Positions 1 to 5,258 of a stretch of DNA of 5,258 bases are shown here, one piece after another. The DNA is taken from positions 1-5,258 of the forward strand of contig SBBT01000215.1 in the NCBI GenBank assembly GCA_005239595.1, given 5' to 3'. Both the position numbers and the translations under genes were made by a program. This DNA comes from Candidatus Troglogloeales bacterium. Its GTDB lineage: Bacteria; Nitrospirota; Nitrospiria; SBBL01; SBBT01. Below the pieces are notes generated by a model, which was not told where the DNA came from, made no database searches, and saw only the letters and a list, made by a program, of their open reading frames with translations. Position 1 is the stretch's first letter. Each line of letters begins with the position of its first letter.

Positions 1-907
1 GGTCAAACGCGGAGGTACCATGAAACGCGGACGGGTCATCCTCCGCCGGGCGATACCCCTTTCCTTTTCGGGTGATCACATGAACCAACAGCGGCCCTTC
101 CAGCTGCTTTATATTTTCAAACGTCGTCAGAAGGTGATCGAGGCGATGCCCATCAATGGGACCGATATACCGAAATCCGAGTTCTTCAAAGAGAATGCCC
201 TGGGTAATGAAACCTTTGACCGACTCTTCCGCCCTTCTGGCCACCTTTAACATCGGTCTTCCCAGTTTTGGAATATGTTTTAGAATACTCGCGGTCTCAC
301 TTTTCACCTTGGTGTAAAAAGATCCTGTCAGGATCCGGGAGAGATAGGCGGAAAGCGCACCGACATTTTTGGAGATCGACATCTCATTATCGTTTAAAAT
401 GACAATCAGGTTCCGTTTCAACGCCCCCGCATGATTGAGCGCCTCATAGGCCATGCCGGCTGTCATCGAGCCGTCCCCAATAATGGCAATGACATGGTAG
501 GTTCCGTTTTGGTGGTCCCGCGCCTCTGCCATCCCTAACGCCGCGGAAATTGCGGTTCCGGCATGTCCGGCGCCAAACGTATCGTACGAACTCTCCTTTC
601 GGGAGAGGAAACCGCTGATTCCCTGATATTGCCGCAACGTGGAAAAACGGGCAAACCTCCCGGTTAAGAGCTTATGGGGATAGGCCTGATGGCCTGTATC
701 CCAAACCAGGCGATCATCGGGGGCATCAAAGACCGTATGAAGGGCGATGGTCAACTCGACTGCGCCTAAGGCCGCGCCCAGATGCCCGCCGTTTTGCGCC
801 ACCACATCAAGAATCGTCTTCCTGATCTCCTCCGCAAGCGCAGGCAGCTCCTCGCGCGGGATCTTTTTTATATCCCTCGGCTCGTTAATTTCAGGAAGAA
901 AGCCCAT
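1..907 (-). CDS. dxs: 1-deoxy-D-xylulose-5-phosphate synthase, N-terminal part (cut by left edge)
   Basis: Thiamine-diphosphate enzyme that condenses pyruvate with glyceraldehyde 3-phosphate to 1-deoxy-D-xylulose 5-phosphate, the first step of the MEP isoprenoid pathway and a precursor source for thiamine and pyridoxal. My own translation gives 302 codons from the ATG at 907 to the left edge with no stop; the family is usually about 620-640 residues, so roughly half is visible. Landmarks are GGHLGAALGAVELT at residues 40-53 with the active-site-type His42, WDTGHQAYPHKLLTGR at 69-84, the thiamine-diphosphate motif GDGSMTAGMAYEALNHAG from 144, and LNDNEMSISKNVGAL from 171, whose Asn174 closes the GDG...N metal site. 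GFRYIGPIDGH and a KGKGYRPAEDDP stretch follow. The ATG shares one base with the ispA stop (TAATG), and AAGGA lies 4 bases upstream (912-916). It is the last gene seen in the xseB-ispA-dxs operon. Nothing is unusual in the visible part. Confidence 0.98.
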   Translation of the reverse strand, partial: MGFLPEINEPRDIKKIPREELPALAEEIRKTILDVVAQNGGHLGAALGAVELTIALHTVFDAPDDRLVWDTGHQAYPHKLLTGRFARFSTLRQYQGISGFLSRKESSYDTFGAGHAGTAISAALGMAEARDHQNGTYHVIAIIGDGSMTAGMAYEALNHAGALKRNLIVILNDNEMSISKNVGALSAYLSRILTGSFYTKVKSETASILKHIPKLGRPMLKVARRAEESVKGFITQGILFEELGFRYIGPIDGHRLDHLLTTFENIKQLEGPLLVHVITRKGKGYRPAEDDPSAFHGTSAFD

Positions 908-1809
908 TATTTCCTTCTCTCAATCATGTAGTTCGCAAGCTGTCGAAGGGGATCCGCTTCCGGCCCTAAGGTTTTAATCTCTTCCACCGCCGCATCCACA
1001 AGCCGACGGGCCTCTTTTTTCGCCTGTTCTCTCCCCGCCAGACGAGGGTAGGTCCATTTTTCCTTTGCCTGGTCCTGGCCCACCGACTTTCCCATTTCCT
1101 TCTCTTCTCCCTCCAAATCGAGAAGATCGTCGGCAATTTGAAACGCCAGGCCCACCTTTTCTCCGTACCGGGTTAATTGGGCCAGCCGCCTTTGAGGAGC
1201 GCCGCCTAACATCCCGCCAATACGGACCGAGGCCCGAATCAGCGCGCCCGTTTTATGTTGATGGATATAAAGGAGCTTTTCCATGTCCATCTCCTTTTTT
1301 CCCTGGGATTGAAGATCGGCCAGCTGGCCTCCTACCAAACCCGCGCTCCCCGAGGAAGATCCTAATTCAAGCATGACAGCAAGCACCTTTTTTGGAGAGA
1401 CGGACCCGAGACAGCCCTTCTCGACTATCAACGTAAAGGCAGACGTCAGAAGGGCATCTCCCACCAGAATGGCGATCCCTTCCCCGAAGACCTTGTGGTT
1501 GGTCAGCCTCCCGCGCCGGTATGCATCGTTGTCCATAGACGGCAGATCGTCGTGGACCAGCGAATAGGTGTGGATCATCTCGATAGCAGCGGCAAAAGGG
1601 AGCGCTGCTTCGCGCCTTCCTCCCACCGCATCACAAGCGGCCAGACATAAAATCGGACGAAGCCTTTTCCCTCCGGCAAAAAGGGAATACCGGATGGCCT
1701 CATACATCAGTGACGGCTCGCACTTAACCGACGGGATATATGATTTCAGCACCCGGTCTACCGCTTCCTTCCCCTCTGAAAGATAGGTCTGTAACTTTTC
1801 CTTATCCAT
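907..1809 (-). CDS. ispA: Short-chain polyprenyl diphosphate synthase, probably farnesyl diphosphate synthase
   Basis: Cytosolic trans-prenyltransferase that adds isopentenyl diphosphate to allylic diphosphates to give geranyl and then farnesyl diphosphate, feeding quinone, undecaprenyl and carotenoid or hopanoid synthesis. The 300 residues match the usual length of bacterial IspA. Visible motifs are GGKR at 46-49 (diphosphate binding), the first Asp-rich motif DDLPSMD at 87-93 followed by RRGR, GGQLAD at 160-165, KTG at 187-189, FQ at 223-224 and the second Asp-rich motif DDLLD at 227-231. The first motif has the two-residue insertion of bacterial enzymes, with Tyr82 and Ser83 at positions -5 and -4. 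That is the E. coli IspA pattern, so I infer a C15 product, though geranylgeranyl diphosphate cannot be excluded. The start lies inside the end of xseB (8-base overlap) and has no clear Shine-Dalgarno sequence, which suggests translational coupling. The stop overlaps the dxs start by one base. Confidence 0.96.
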   Translation of the reverse strand: MDKEKLQTYLSEGKEAVDRVLKSYIPSVKCEPSLMYEAIRYSLFAGGKRLRPILCLAACDAVGGRREAALPFAAAIEMIHTYSLVHDDLPSMDNDAYRRGRLTNHKVFGEGIAILVGDALLTSAFTLIVEKGCLGSVSPKKVLAVMLELGSSSGSAGLVGGQLADLQSQGKKEMDMEKLLYIHQHKTGALIRASVRIGGMLGGAPQRRLAQLTRYGEKVGLAFQIADDLLDLEGEEKEMGKSVGQDQAKEKWTYPRLAGREQAKKEARRLVDAAVEEIKTLGPEADPLRQLANYMIERRK

Positions 1810-2059
1810 CTGACGACACCCCGGTACCCGCCCCTTCCGATGACACCTCTTTCAAATCCAGGAGAGGCGCCTCTTTATCCTGCGTCAGGACTCCAACCTT
1901 TCGTTCCGCTTCTTCCAACATCTTCGCGCAGTTTTTCGACAACCGAACCCCCTCTTCAAAAACCTTTAGAGCCTCTTCCAGAGGGAGATCCCCGTTTTCA
2001 AGGGATTTCACTACCTCTTCCAATCGGGAAAGGGCCGTTTCGAATTTCAACGGAGGCAT
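1802..2059 (-). CDS. xseB: Exodeoxyribonuclease VII small subunit
   Basis: Small subunit of exonuclease VII, which in the known enzyme binds in several copies to XseA and helps degrade single-stranded DNA to oligonucleotides. The 85 residues fit the family (about 60-90). The family signature is plain: KFETALSRLEEVVKSLENG at residues 5-23, then DLPLEEALKVFEEGVRLSK at 24-42 and a helix with CAKMLEEAERKV at 44-55. These form the two-helix hairpin of XseB. The tail from about residue 60 is Ser/Gly/Asp-rich and probably disordered. The start at 2059 is supported by GGAG (2064-2067) 4 bases upstream and by a strong promoter just beyond. It is the first gene of the xseB-ispA-dxs operon. The usual partner xseA is often directly upstream, but here that position holds a transposase remnant, so xseA must be elsewhere or lost. 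Confidence 0.95.
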   Translation of the reverse strand: MPPLKFETALSRLEEVVKSLENGDLPLEEALKVFEEGVRLSKNCAKMLEEAERKVGVLTQDKEAPLLDLKEVSSEGAGTGVSSDG

Positions 2060-2097
2060 ACTGCTCCCAATTCACACAACCATAAAAAACACGCCCA

Positions 2098-2125
2098 ATT
2101 ATACAATAGGACGGCACTAGGTCAA
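2098..2125 (-). promoter_or_regulatory. Sigma-70-type promoter of the xseB-ispA-dxs operon
   Basis: Reading the minus strand, a -35 box TTGACC (2120-2125, five of six consensus bases) is followed by a 16-bp spacer and a perfect -10 box TATAAT (2098-2103). Transcription would start near 2091, leaving a leader of about 31 bases before the xseB ATG at 2059. No operator-like inverted repeat is seen around it. The upstream edge of the -35 box is only 5 bases from the direct repeat that borders the transposon remnant. Assignment is by consensus match only. Confidence 0.8.
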
Positions 2126-2130
2126 GCCAT

Positions 2131-2142
2131 TTTTATACGCAA
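2131..2142. repeat. Left copy of 12-bp direct repeat flanking IS remnant
   Basis: TTTTATACGCAA occurs here and again at 2520-2531 in the same orientation, bracketing the transposase fragment. With single-base gaps the similarity extends slightly on both sides (AT-rich on the left, TC on the right). It could be a decayed target-site duplication. By a rough estimate a chance 12-base match within a stretch this short is unlikely (under one in a hundred), but the repeat is AT-rich and its function is not proven. Confidence 0.6.
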
Positions 2143-2519
2143 TCTGATAGCTGAAACAAAATATCACAAGATAACTTCTGATGAAAATAGAACACCAGGA
2201 GAGAAGAGATAATTTTGCTGACGATGACAGACGAGAAACGATTGATTGTGGTTCAGAAGGTGATGGACGGGACAATGGATAGAGAGGCCGGGGCGAAAGT
2301 CCTGGGTCTTTCAGAAAGGCAGATGTATCGGCTGATGGCATCCGTTTGAAAGAGAGGCCCCTCGGGTTTGGTCCATAGGAATCGGGGGAATCAGCACGCA
2401 CGCAAGTACGATCGGGCCATTGGAGAGAACGTCTTGGATCTGGTGCGAGAGAAATATCAAGATGTGAAGGTAATGTGTACACACATATGGCGGTTTTTCC
2501 ATAGGCTGTAACATCCTTA
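2143..2519 (+). mobile_element. Decayed, internally deleted insertion sequence remnant (ISNCY/IS1202-like)
   Basis: The segment between the two 12-bp direct repeats contains the start of a transposase gene preceded by about 80 bases of AT-rich leader, as expected at the left end of an insertion sequence. Similarity to the transposase stops at about 2469, leaving about 50 bases before the right repeat. An intact element with a DDE transposase of 400-500 residues would be about 1.4-1.7 kb, so over 1 kb has been lost. No terminal inverted repeats could be matched between the ends, so the outer boundaries are inferred from the direct repeats alone. Confidence 0.45.
2224..2469 (+). pseudogene. ISNCY/IS1202-type transposase, N-terminal fragment with internal stop
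   Basis: Reading this frame through one TGA gives about 81 codons resembling the N-terminal DNA-binding part of ISNCY/IS1202-family transposases: MTDEKRLIVVQKVMDG, then the helix-turn-helix AKVLGLSERQMYRLMA at residues 25-40, then GLVHRNRG after the stop, and VLDLVREKYQDVK at the end. Known members show the same order: a helix-turn-helix with SERQ..RL, an IHRNRG-like motif, and a RERYxDxN motif leading towards the catalytic DDE domain. The TGA at 2347-2349 sits where family members have Arg or another coding residue, so one CGA-to-TGA transition would explain it. The upstream codons (TTG CTG ACG ATG) resemble the MLTM start of some relatives, so the original start may be 2215. The whole DDE catalytic domain is missing, and the frame runs to an unrelated stop at 2509. 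It is non-functional. Confidence 0.8.
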
Positions 2520-2531
2520 TTTTATACGCAA
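2520..2531. repeat. Right copy of 12-bp direct repeat flanking IS remnant
   Basis: Second perfect copy of TTTTATACGCAA, 389 bases after the left copy and in the same orientation. It lies just outside the last sequence attributed to the transposon remnant and about 50 bases before the probable promoter of the downstream small gene. Confidence 0.6.
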
Positions 2532-2578
2532 ATCCAAACCGTTCGCTCATGTATTTTAAGATCTGTTTCGAGGGGGAC

Positions 2579-2606
2579 TTGAAAATTCGCTGTAAATCAC
2601 TAAGAT
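2579..2606 (+). promoter_or_regulatory. Possible sigma-70-type promoter for the small gene and rpoH
   Basis: TTGAAA (2579-2584, five of six -35 consensus bases) is followed by a 16-bp spacer and TAAGAT (2601-2606, four of six -10 bases). Start of transcription would be near 2612-2613, giving a short leader of about 23 bases. The -10 box is imperfect. I see no clear sigma-32-type promoter (CTTGAAA-like with CCCCAT-like) here: ACTTGAAA is suggestive of the -35 half, but the -10 half is absent. Confidence 0.4.
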
Positions 2607-2622
2607 AGGAAGAGGTATCTGT

Positions 2623-2629
2623 AAGGAGG
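2623..2629 (+). promoter_or_regulatory. Strong Shine-Dalgarno site, possibly in a hairpin loop
   Basis: AAGGAGG lies 6 bases before the ATG at 2636 and fixes that start. Bases 2613-2620 (AGGTATCT) can pair with 2630-2635 (AGACCT), giving six base pairs with a two-base bulge and placing the Shine-Dalgarno sequence in a nine-base loop that ends at the start codon. The stem is weak, so a regulatory role is speculative. Confidence 0.65.
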
Positions 2630-2635
2630 AGACCT

Positions 2636-2899
2636 ATGAACATCAAGTTTGAAAAACGGAGCGGAGCCATCTACCCCGCCTATTTTCACGTTGGGGGTTA
2701 TTCCATTGCCCTAAACCCTGAAACAATTCAATCGCTGAAAGGCTTAACGGCCCTTGATACAACCCCTTTTTATGCAACCCTGGTTCAAATCATCGGATCG
2801 AACCGATATCTAAAAGAGATGGTGCAAGAGGGGATCGCAGCGGGTGGAGATCAGAATGCCCTGTCCAGACAATTAAAAAAAGAGATCCAATCTCTATAG
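2636..2899 (+). CDS. Small protein of unknown function, coupled to rpoH
   Basis: I do not recognise this 87-residue protein. A perfect AAGGAGG site 6 bases upstream, codon use like its neighbours and an end exactly abutting the sigma-factor start support a real gene. The N-terminus (residues 2-26) alternates charged and hydrophobic/aromatic residues (KFEKR, YPAYFHVGGYSIAL) and looks like two beta strands. Residues 27-87 look mainly helical, with PETIQSLKGL, FYATLVQIIG, RYLKEMVQEGIAAGG and a basic LSRQLKKEIQSL tail. There is no signal peptide, membrane segment, Cys motif or obvious helix-turn-helix. The stop TAG is followed directly by the ATG of the sigma gene (TAGATG), so the two are almost certainly co-transcribed and probably translationally coupled. 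A role in controlling the sigma factor is possible from position alone and is not shown by the sequence. Confidence 0.75.
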   Translation: MNIKFEKRSGAIYPAYFHVGGYSIALNPETIQSLKGLTALDTTPFYATLVQIIGSNRYLKEMVQEGIAAGGDQNALSRQLKKEIQSL

Positions 2900-3793
2900 A
2901 TGGACAGCTTCGACCTGGAAAAAGAAGAACGCGGCATTGCGGTTTATGATCCCCTGCACCGCTACCTGGTAGAGGTTCGAAAATATCCCTTCTTAAGCAA
3001 AGAGGAAGAGAGACGGCTTGCGATTCAGTTTAAAGAGGAGGGCGACATGCAAGCGGTTACCCAGATTATCCTCTCTCATCTTCGTCTGGCCGTCTCGATT
3101 GCCATGGAATACAAAAATCTCCCCTTTGACATTATGGACTTAATTCAAGAAGGGAACATCGGATTAATGCAAGGAATAAAAAAATTTGACCCGTACAAGA
3201 ATATCCGGGTTGCGACTTACGTGGTCTGGTGGATTCGGGCCTATATCTTAAAATATATCTTGCATAACTGGCGGCTGGTAAAGATCGGGACCACGGAGGG
3301 AGAGCGCAAGTTGTTTTTTCAGCTCTCCAAGGAAAGGGAACGCTTGGAGAAATTAGGGTTTGAGGCCGGACCGAAACTGCTGGCCGATCACCTCCACGTG
3401 AAGGAAAAAGAGGTCGTTGAGATGCAGCAGCGCCTCGGCGGATGGGAATTCTCCCTTGACCAGCCGGTCGGCCCGGATTCGGATGAAACGATTGGAAACA
3501 TCCTCCCCTATGGAGAAAAGGGGATCGAGGATACGCTCGCGGATGATCAGGTCAGGAGGCTTTTTCAAGAAAAGCTAAAGGCGTTCTCAAAAACGCTGAA
3601 ACCAAGGGAGGTCGAAATCCTGACGGAACGTATCCTGTCTGAAACACCAAAGACACTGGAGACCTTTGGAGAAAGATACCACATCTCAAAAGAGCGGGTC
3701 CGGCAGTTGGAAGCAAATATCATGAAAAAATTAAAAAAATACATGAAAGAGGAAATCGAAAATTTTAAGGATATTGGGCCGGTGTCGTCGTAA
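2900..3793 (+). CDS. rpoH: RpoH-type alternative sigma factor (sigma-32 class)
   Basis: Group 3-like RNA polymerase sigma factor of the heat-shock class, which directs core polymerase to stress-gene promoters. The 297 residues are close to the E. coli RpoH length (284). DPLHRYLVEVRKYPFLSKEEE (17-37) is the region 1.2-type start, with no long region 1.1. Region 2 runs from about 60 to 131: DLIQEGNIGLMQGIKKFDPY (80-99), then VATYVVWWIRAYI (104-116) and NWRLVKIGTT (123-132). ERKLFFQL at 135-142 matches the RpoH box (QRKLFFNL in E. coli). Region 4 spans about 230-283, with the -35-binding helix-turn-helix LETFGERYHISKERVRQLEANIMKKLKK at about 253-280. No separate strong Shine-Dalgarno sequence precedes the ATG, which abuts the stop of the upstream small gene, so coupling is likely. 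The last 29 bases overlap glnD, convergently. Assignment to RpoH rather than another group 3 sigma rests mainly on the RpoH box. Confidence 0.92.
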   Translation: MDSFDLEKEERGIAVYDPLHRYLVEVRKYPFLSKEEERRLAIQFKEEGDMQAVTQIILSHLRLAVSIAMEYKNLPFDIMDLIQEGNIGLMQGIKKFDPYKNIRVATYVVWWIRAYILKYILHNWRLVKIGTTEGERKLFFQLSKERERLEKLGFEAGPKLLADHLHVKEKEVVEMQQRLGGWEFSLDQPVGPDSDETIGNILPYGEKGIEDTLADDQVRRLFQEKLKAFSKTLKPREVEILTERILSETPKTLETFGERYHISKERVRQLEANIMKKLKKYMKEEIENFKDIGPVSS

Positions 3794-5258
3794 GAAACAG
3801 CTCCATCTGCTCCGTCAGCGTCTCTTTAACCAGGAGCATCTTCTCCGGATCGGTCACCTTTTGCTGGTCAGGGCCAAGGACGTAGAACACATCTACAATT
3901 TGGTCCAGCTGGGTCGAAATTTTTGCCGAATGGACTGAAAGGCCCAGCATAAAGAGGGTCTTGGCAATCACATACAAAAGACCGCGGCGGTCTCCCGCAA
4001 AAATATCGATAATCGTAAAGGTATGGGAGCTGTCGTTGTCGAGCTCGATCTTCACCGGCGGAAGGGGAAAACGCCGGTCTTTTTGCTGTCGATACCGCTC
4101 TCCTTTCTGGAAAAGAGCCTTGACCGTCTCTTTTGCGGTGAGGACATTTTTTACATCCTGGGCGACATCGGCTATCCGCTCCGGGGGAACGGTGCCGGTG
4201 TAATCGGGATCGAAAACGCAAAAGGCGTCCACGACCATTCCATTTGCATGGGTAAAGACGCGGGCCGACATAATCTGAAGCCCTTTGGCGGCGAGCACCC
4301 CGGTCATCTTTGAAAAAAGGCCCGGCTGATCCATGGTATAAAGGGTGTATTCCGTCATCCCGGAATCGGAGAGATATCGGCCCTCAATCCGGATCGGATC
4401 GATCAGAAGGTGGAAGAGAAAGGCGATATCGGTGACGATCTTCTCATAAGGGGTGAGCAGCAGATAACGGGGTGTGAGGGCAGGCAGGACGTCATCCAGC
4501 CAGGCCTCTGGGTACTTTCCTTTCACCTCCCGATGTAATTTAGCAAGCACCGCTTCCACCTTCTTATGCTCCGGATCGGGAACCTCCCCTGCCAGAACGG
4601 TTAAAACCTCTTCGTACAACTTAAAGAGCAACTCACCCTTCCAACTGCTCCAGGTTCCCGGCCCGACCGCCCGAATATCGGCGCACGTTAAGACAAACAG
4701 CTTCTTTAAGATTTCAGGTTTTGCCACCTCCTTGGCAAATTGAAGGAGAACCGGCTCGTTTGAGAAATCACGGTAAAGCGCCACCTCGGAGAAAATCAAA
4801 TGCCGGCGAACCAGGAAAAGGAGGAGCTCTCTTTCCTCTTCGTTGTATCCCAGCCGTATGGCAGCAGCCTCGGCCATATCTGCGCCAATTTTGCAATGAT
4901 CTCCTTCATAGCCCTTTCCAATGTCATGCAGAAGAAGGGCAAGATGGAGAATATCCTTGCGGTGAATCTCCGCATAAACCTCTCCAAGAAGGCCCCGATC
5001 CTCCCTTAGAGATTCGGCCTCCTCCACCGCCCGAAAGGTATGTTCATCCACAGTGTAGGCGTGAGACCGGTTCTCTTGCACCAGCCGGTGAATGCGAGAA
5101 AACCCTGGAATAATCTTCCAGAGCACATGGGTCTGATGCATGACCCTCAAAACCATGGCAATTCCGCCCGGCCTTGAAAGGATGCTGCGAAAGAGCATTG
5201 CCGCTTCGGGTGAAAGGGACTGCCCTTCTCCCTTCGGTTCCTGATCCGCTGACTGATA
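3765..5258 (-). CDS. glnD: PII uridylyltransferase/uridylyl-removing enzyme, C-terminal part (cut by right edge)
   Basis: Bifunctional nitrogen sensor that uridylylates PII (GlnB/GlnK) when glutamine is low and removes UMP when it is high. The frame stays open through the right edge: 497 residues are visible, against about 850-930 for the whole protein, so the N-terminal nucleotidyltransferase domain lies outside. Numbering from the internal Met at 5198, the HD (UMP-removing) domain includes HAYTVDEHTF at 46-55, HDIGKG at 91-96, GDHCKIGA at 99-106, RRH at 131-133 and ADIRAVGPGTW at 173-183. Two ACT domains, the glutamine-sensing part, follow at about 283-352 (TMDQPGLFSKMTGVLAAKGL) and 394-466 (FAGDRRGLLYVIAKTLFMLG). 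The Met at 5198 is not the true start, because upstream codons continue the family sequence (SLSPEAAMLFRSIL). The 3' end overlaps rpoH by 29 bp on the opposite strand, with no terminator visible between them. Confidence 0.97.
   Translation of the reverse strand, partial: YQSADQEPKGEGQSLSPEAAMLFRSILSRPGGIAMVLRVMHQTHVLWKIIPGFSRIHRLVQENRSHAYTVDEHTFRAVEEAESLREDRGLLGEVYAEIHRKDILHLALLLHDIGKGYEGDHCKIGADMAEAAAIRLGYNEEERELLLFLVRRHLIFSEVALYRDFSNEPVLLQFAKEVAKPEILKKLFVLTCADIRAVGPGTWSSWKGELLFKLYEEVLTVLAGEVPDPEHKKVEAVLAKLHREVKGKYPEAWLDDVLPALTPRYLLLTPYEKIVTDIAFLFHLLIDPIRIEGRYLSDSGMTEYTLYTMDQPGLFSKMTGVLAAKGLQIMSARVFTHANGMVVDAFCVFDPDYTGTVPPERIADVAQDVKNVLTAKETVKALFQKGERYRQQKDRRFPLPPVKIELDNDSSHTFTIIDIFAGDRRGLLYVIAKTLFMLGLSVHSAKISTQLDQIVDVFYVLGPDQQKVTDPEKMLLVKETLTEQMELFLTTTPAQYP

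Noticed and set aside
20..2120. Several plus-strand open frames (for example 747-977, 1065-1376, 1740-2120).
   Set aside because: They lie antisense to dxs, ispA and xseB, whose family motifs are unambiguous, and their translations are Pro/Ser/Arg-rich shadows.
2347..2349. The in-frame TGA in the transposase fragment as a possible recoding (selenocysteine or programmed readthrough) signal.
   Set aside because: The catalytic domain is missing, the frame ends in unrelated sequence, and a simple CGA-to-TGA change explains it, so decay is the better reading.
2505..2535. On the minus strand, TTTGCGTATAA followed by GGATGTTACAG resembles the XerC and XerD arms of a dif-like site, which some IS1202 relatives are known to sit beside.
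   Set aside because: The match is about 8 of 11 and 7 of 11 to the E. coli arms, and the central spacer is 5 rather than 6 bases. The left repeat lacks the second arm. This is likely chance in AT-rich sequence.
2117..2670. Two open frames of about 120 codons on the minus strand across the intergenic region.
   Set aside because: They run antisense to the recognisable transposase fragment, have no Shine-Dalgarno sequence and encode low-complexity Ser/Pro/Leu-rich sequence with no family signature.
3353..3568. A minus-strand 71-codon open frame inside the sigma gene.
   Set aside because: It is fully antisense to a conserved rpoH reading frame, with no ribosome binding site or recognisable product.
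3780..3830. A possible bidirectional terminator near the convergent gene ends.
   Set aside because: No GC-rich inverted repeat followed by a T-run is present on either strand, and the coding frames overlap here.
3868..5113. Open frames in other registers and on the plus strand within glnD, including a 130-codon frame at 4721-5113.
   Set aside because: All are shadows of the glnD frame, which has intact HD and ACT motifs along this stretch.

Overview
This is a piece of ordinary bacterial chromosome carrying two housekeeping gene groups that point away from each other, with the scar of a decayed insertion sequence between them. The gene set (MEP-pathway dxs, bacterial-type ispA, xseB, an RpoH-class sigma factor and glnD) suggests a Gram-negative-type bacterium. 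The RpoH style would fit Nitrospirota, Desulfobacterota or Pseudomonadota, but the sequence does not settle the phylum. Coding density is high and base composition is balanced; the central intergenic region looks more AT-rich.

Left half (1-2125, minus strand): a tight operon reads xseB, ispA, dxs, with dxs running off the left edge. xseB and ispA overlap by 8 bases, and ispA and dxs overlap by one base (TAATG). A near-consensus sigma-70 promoter (TTGACC, 16 bp, TATAAT) sits just upstream of xseB. Dxs makes 1-deoxy-D-xylulose 5-phosphate, the entry to isoprenoid synthesis. IspA condenses the resulting C5 units to a prenyl diphosphate, probably farnesyl diphosphate. XseB is the small subunit of exonuclease VII; xseA, its partner and common neighbour, is not in the window.

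Centre (2126-2635): about 510 bases with no intact gene. They hold the N-terminal remnant of an ISNCY/IS1202-type transposase on the plus strand (2224-2469, with an internal TGA). It lies between two perfect 12-bp direct repeats (2131-2142 and 2520-2531). A probable promoter and a strong Shine-Dalgarno sequence for the next gene follow.

Right half (2636-5258): on the plus strand, an 87-residue protein of unknown function is followed, with no intervening base (TAGATG), by an RpoH-type sigma factor. The sigma gene converges on, and overlaps by 29 bp, the 3' end of glnD on the minus strand. GlnD, the nitrogen-sensing PII uridylyltransferase/uridylyl-removing enzyme, is cut by the right edge; its HD domain and two ACT domains are visible.

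I see no convincing new multi-gene system. The items most worth a second look are the unknown small gene locked to the sigma factor and the transposon scar beside the xseB promoter.
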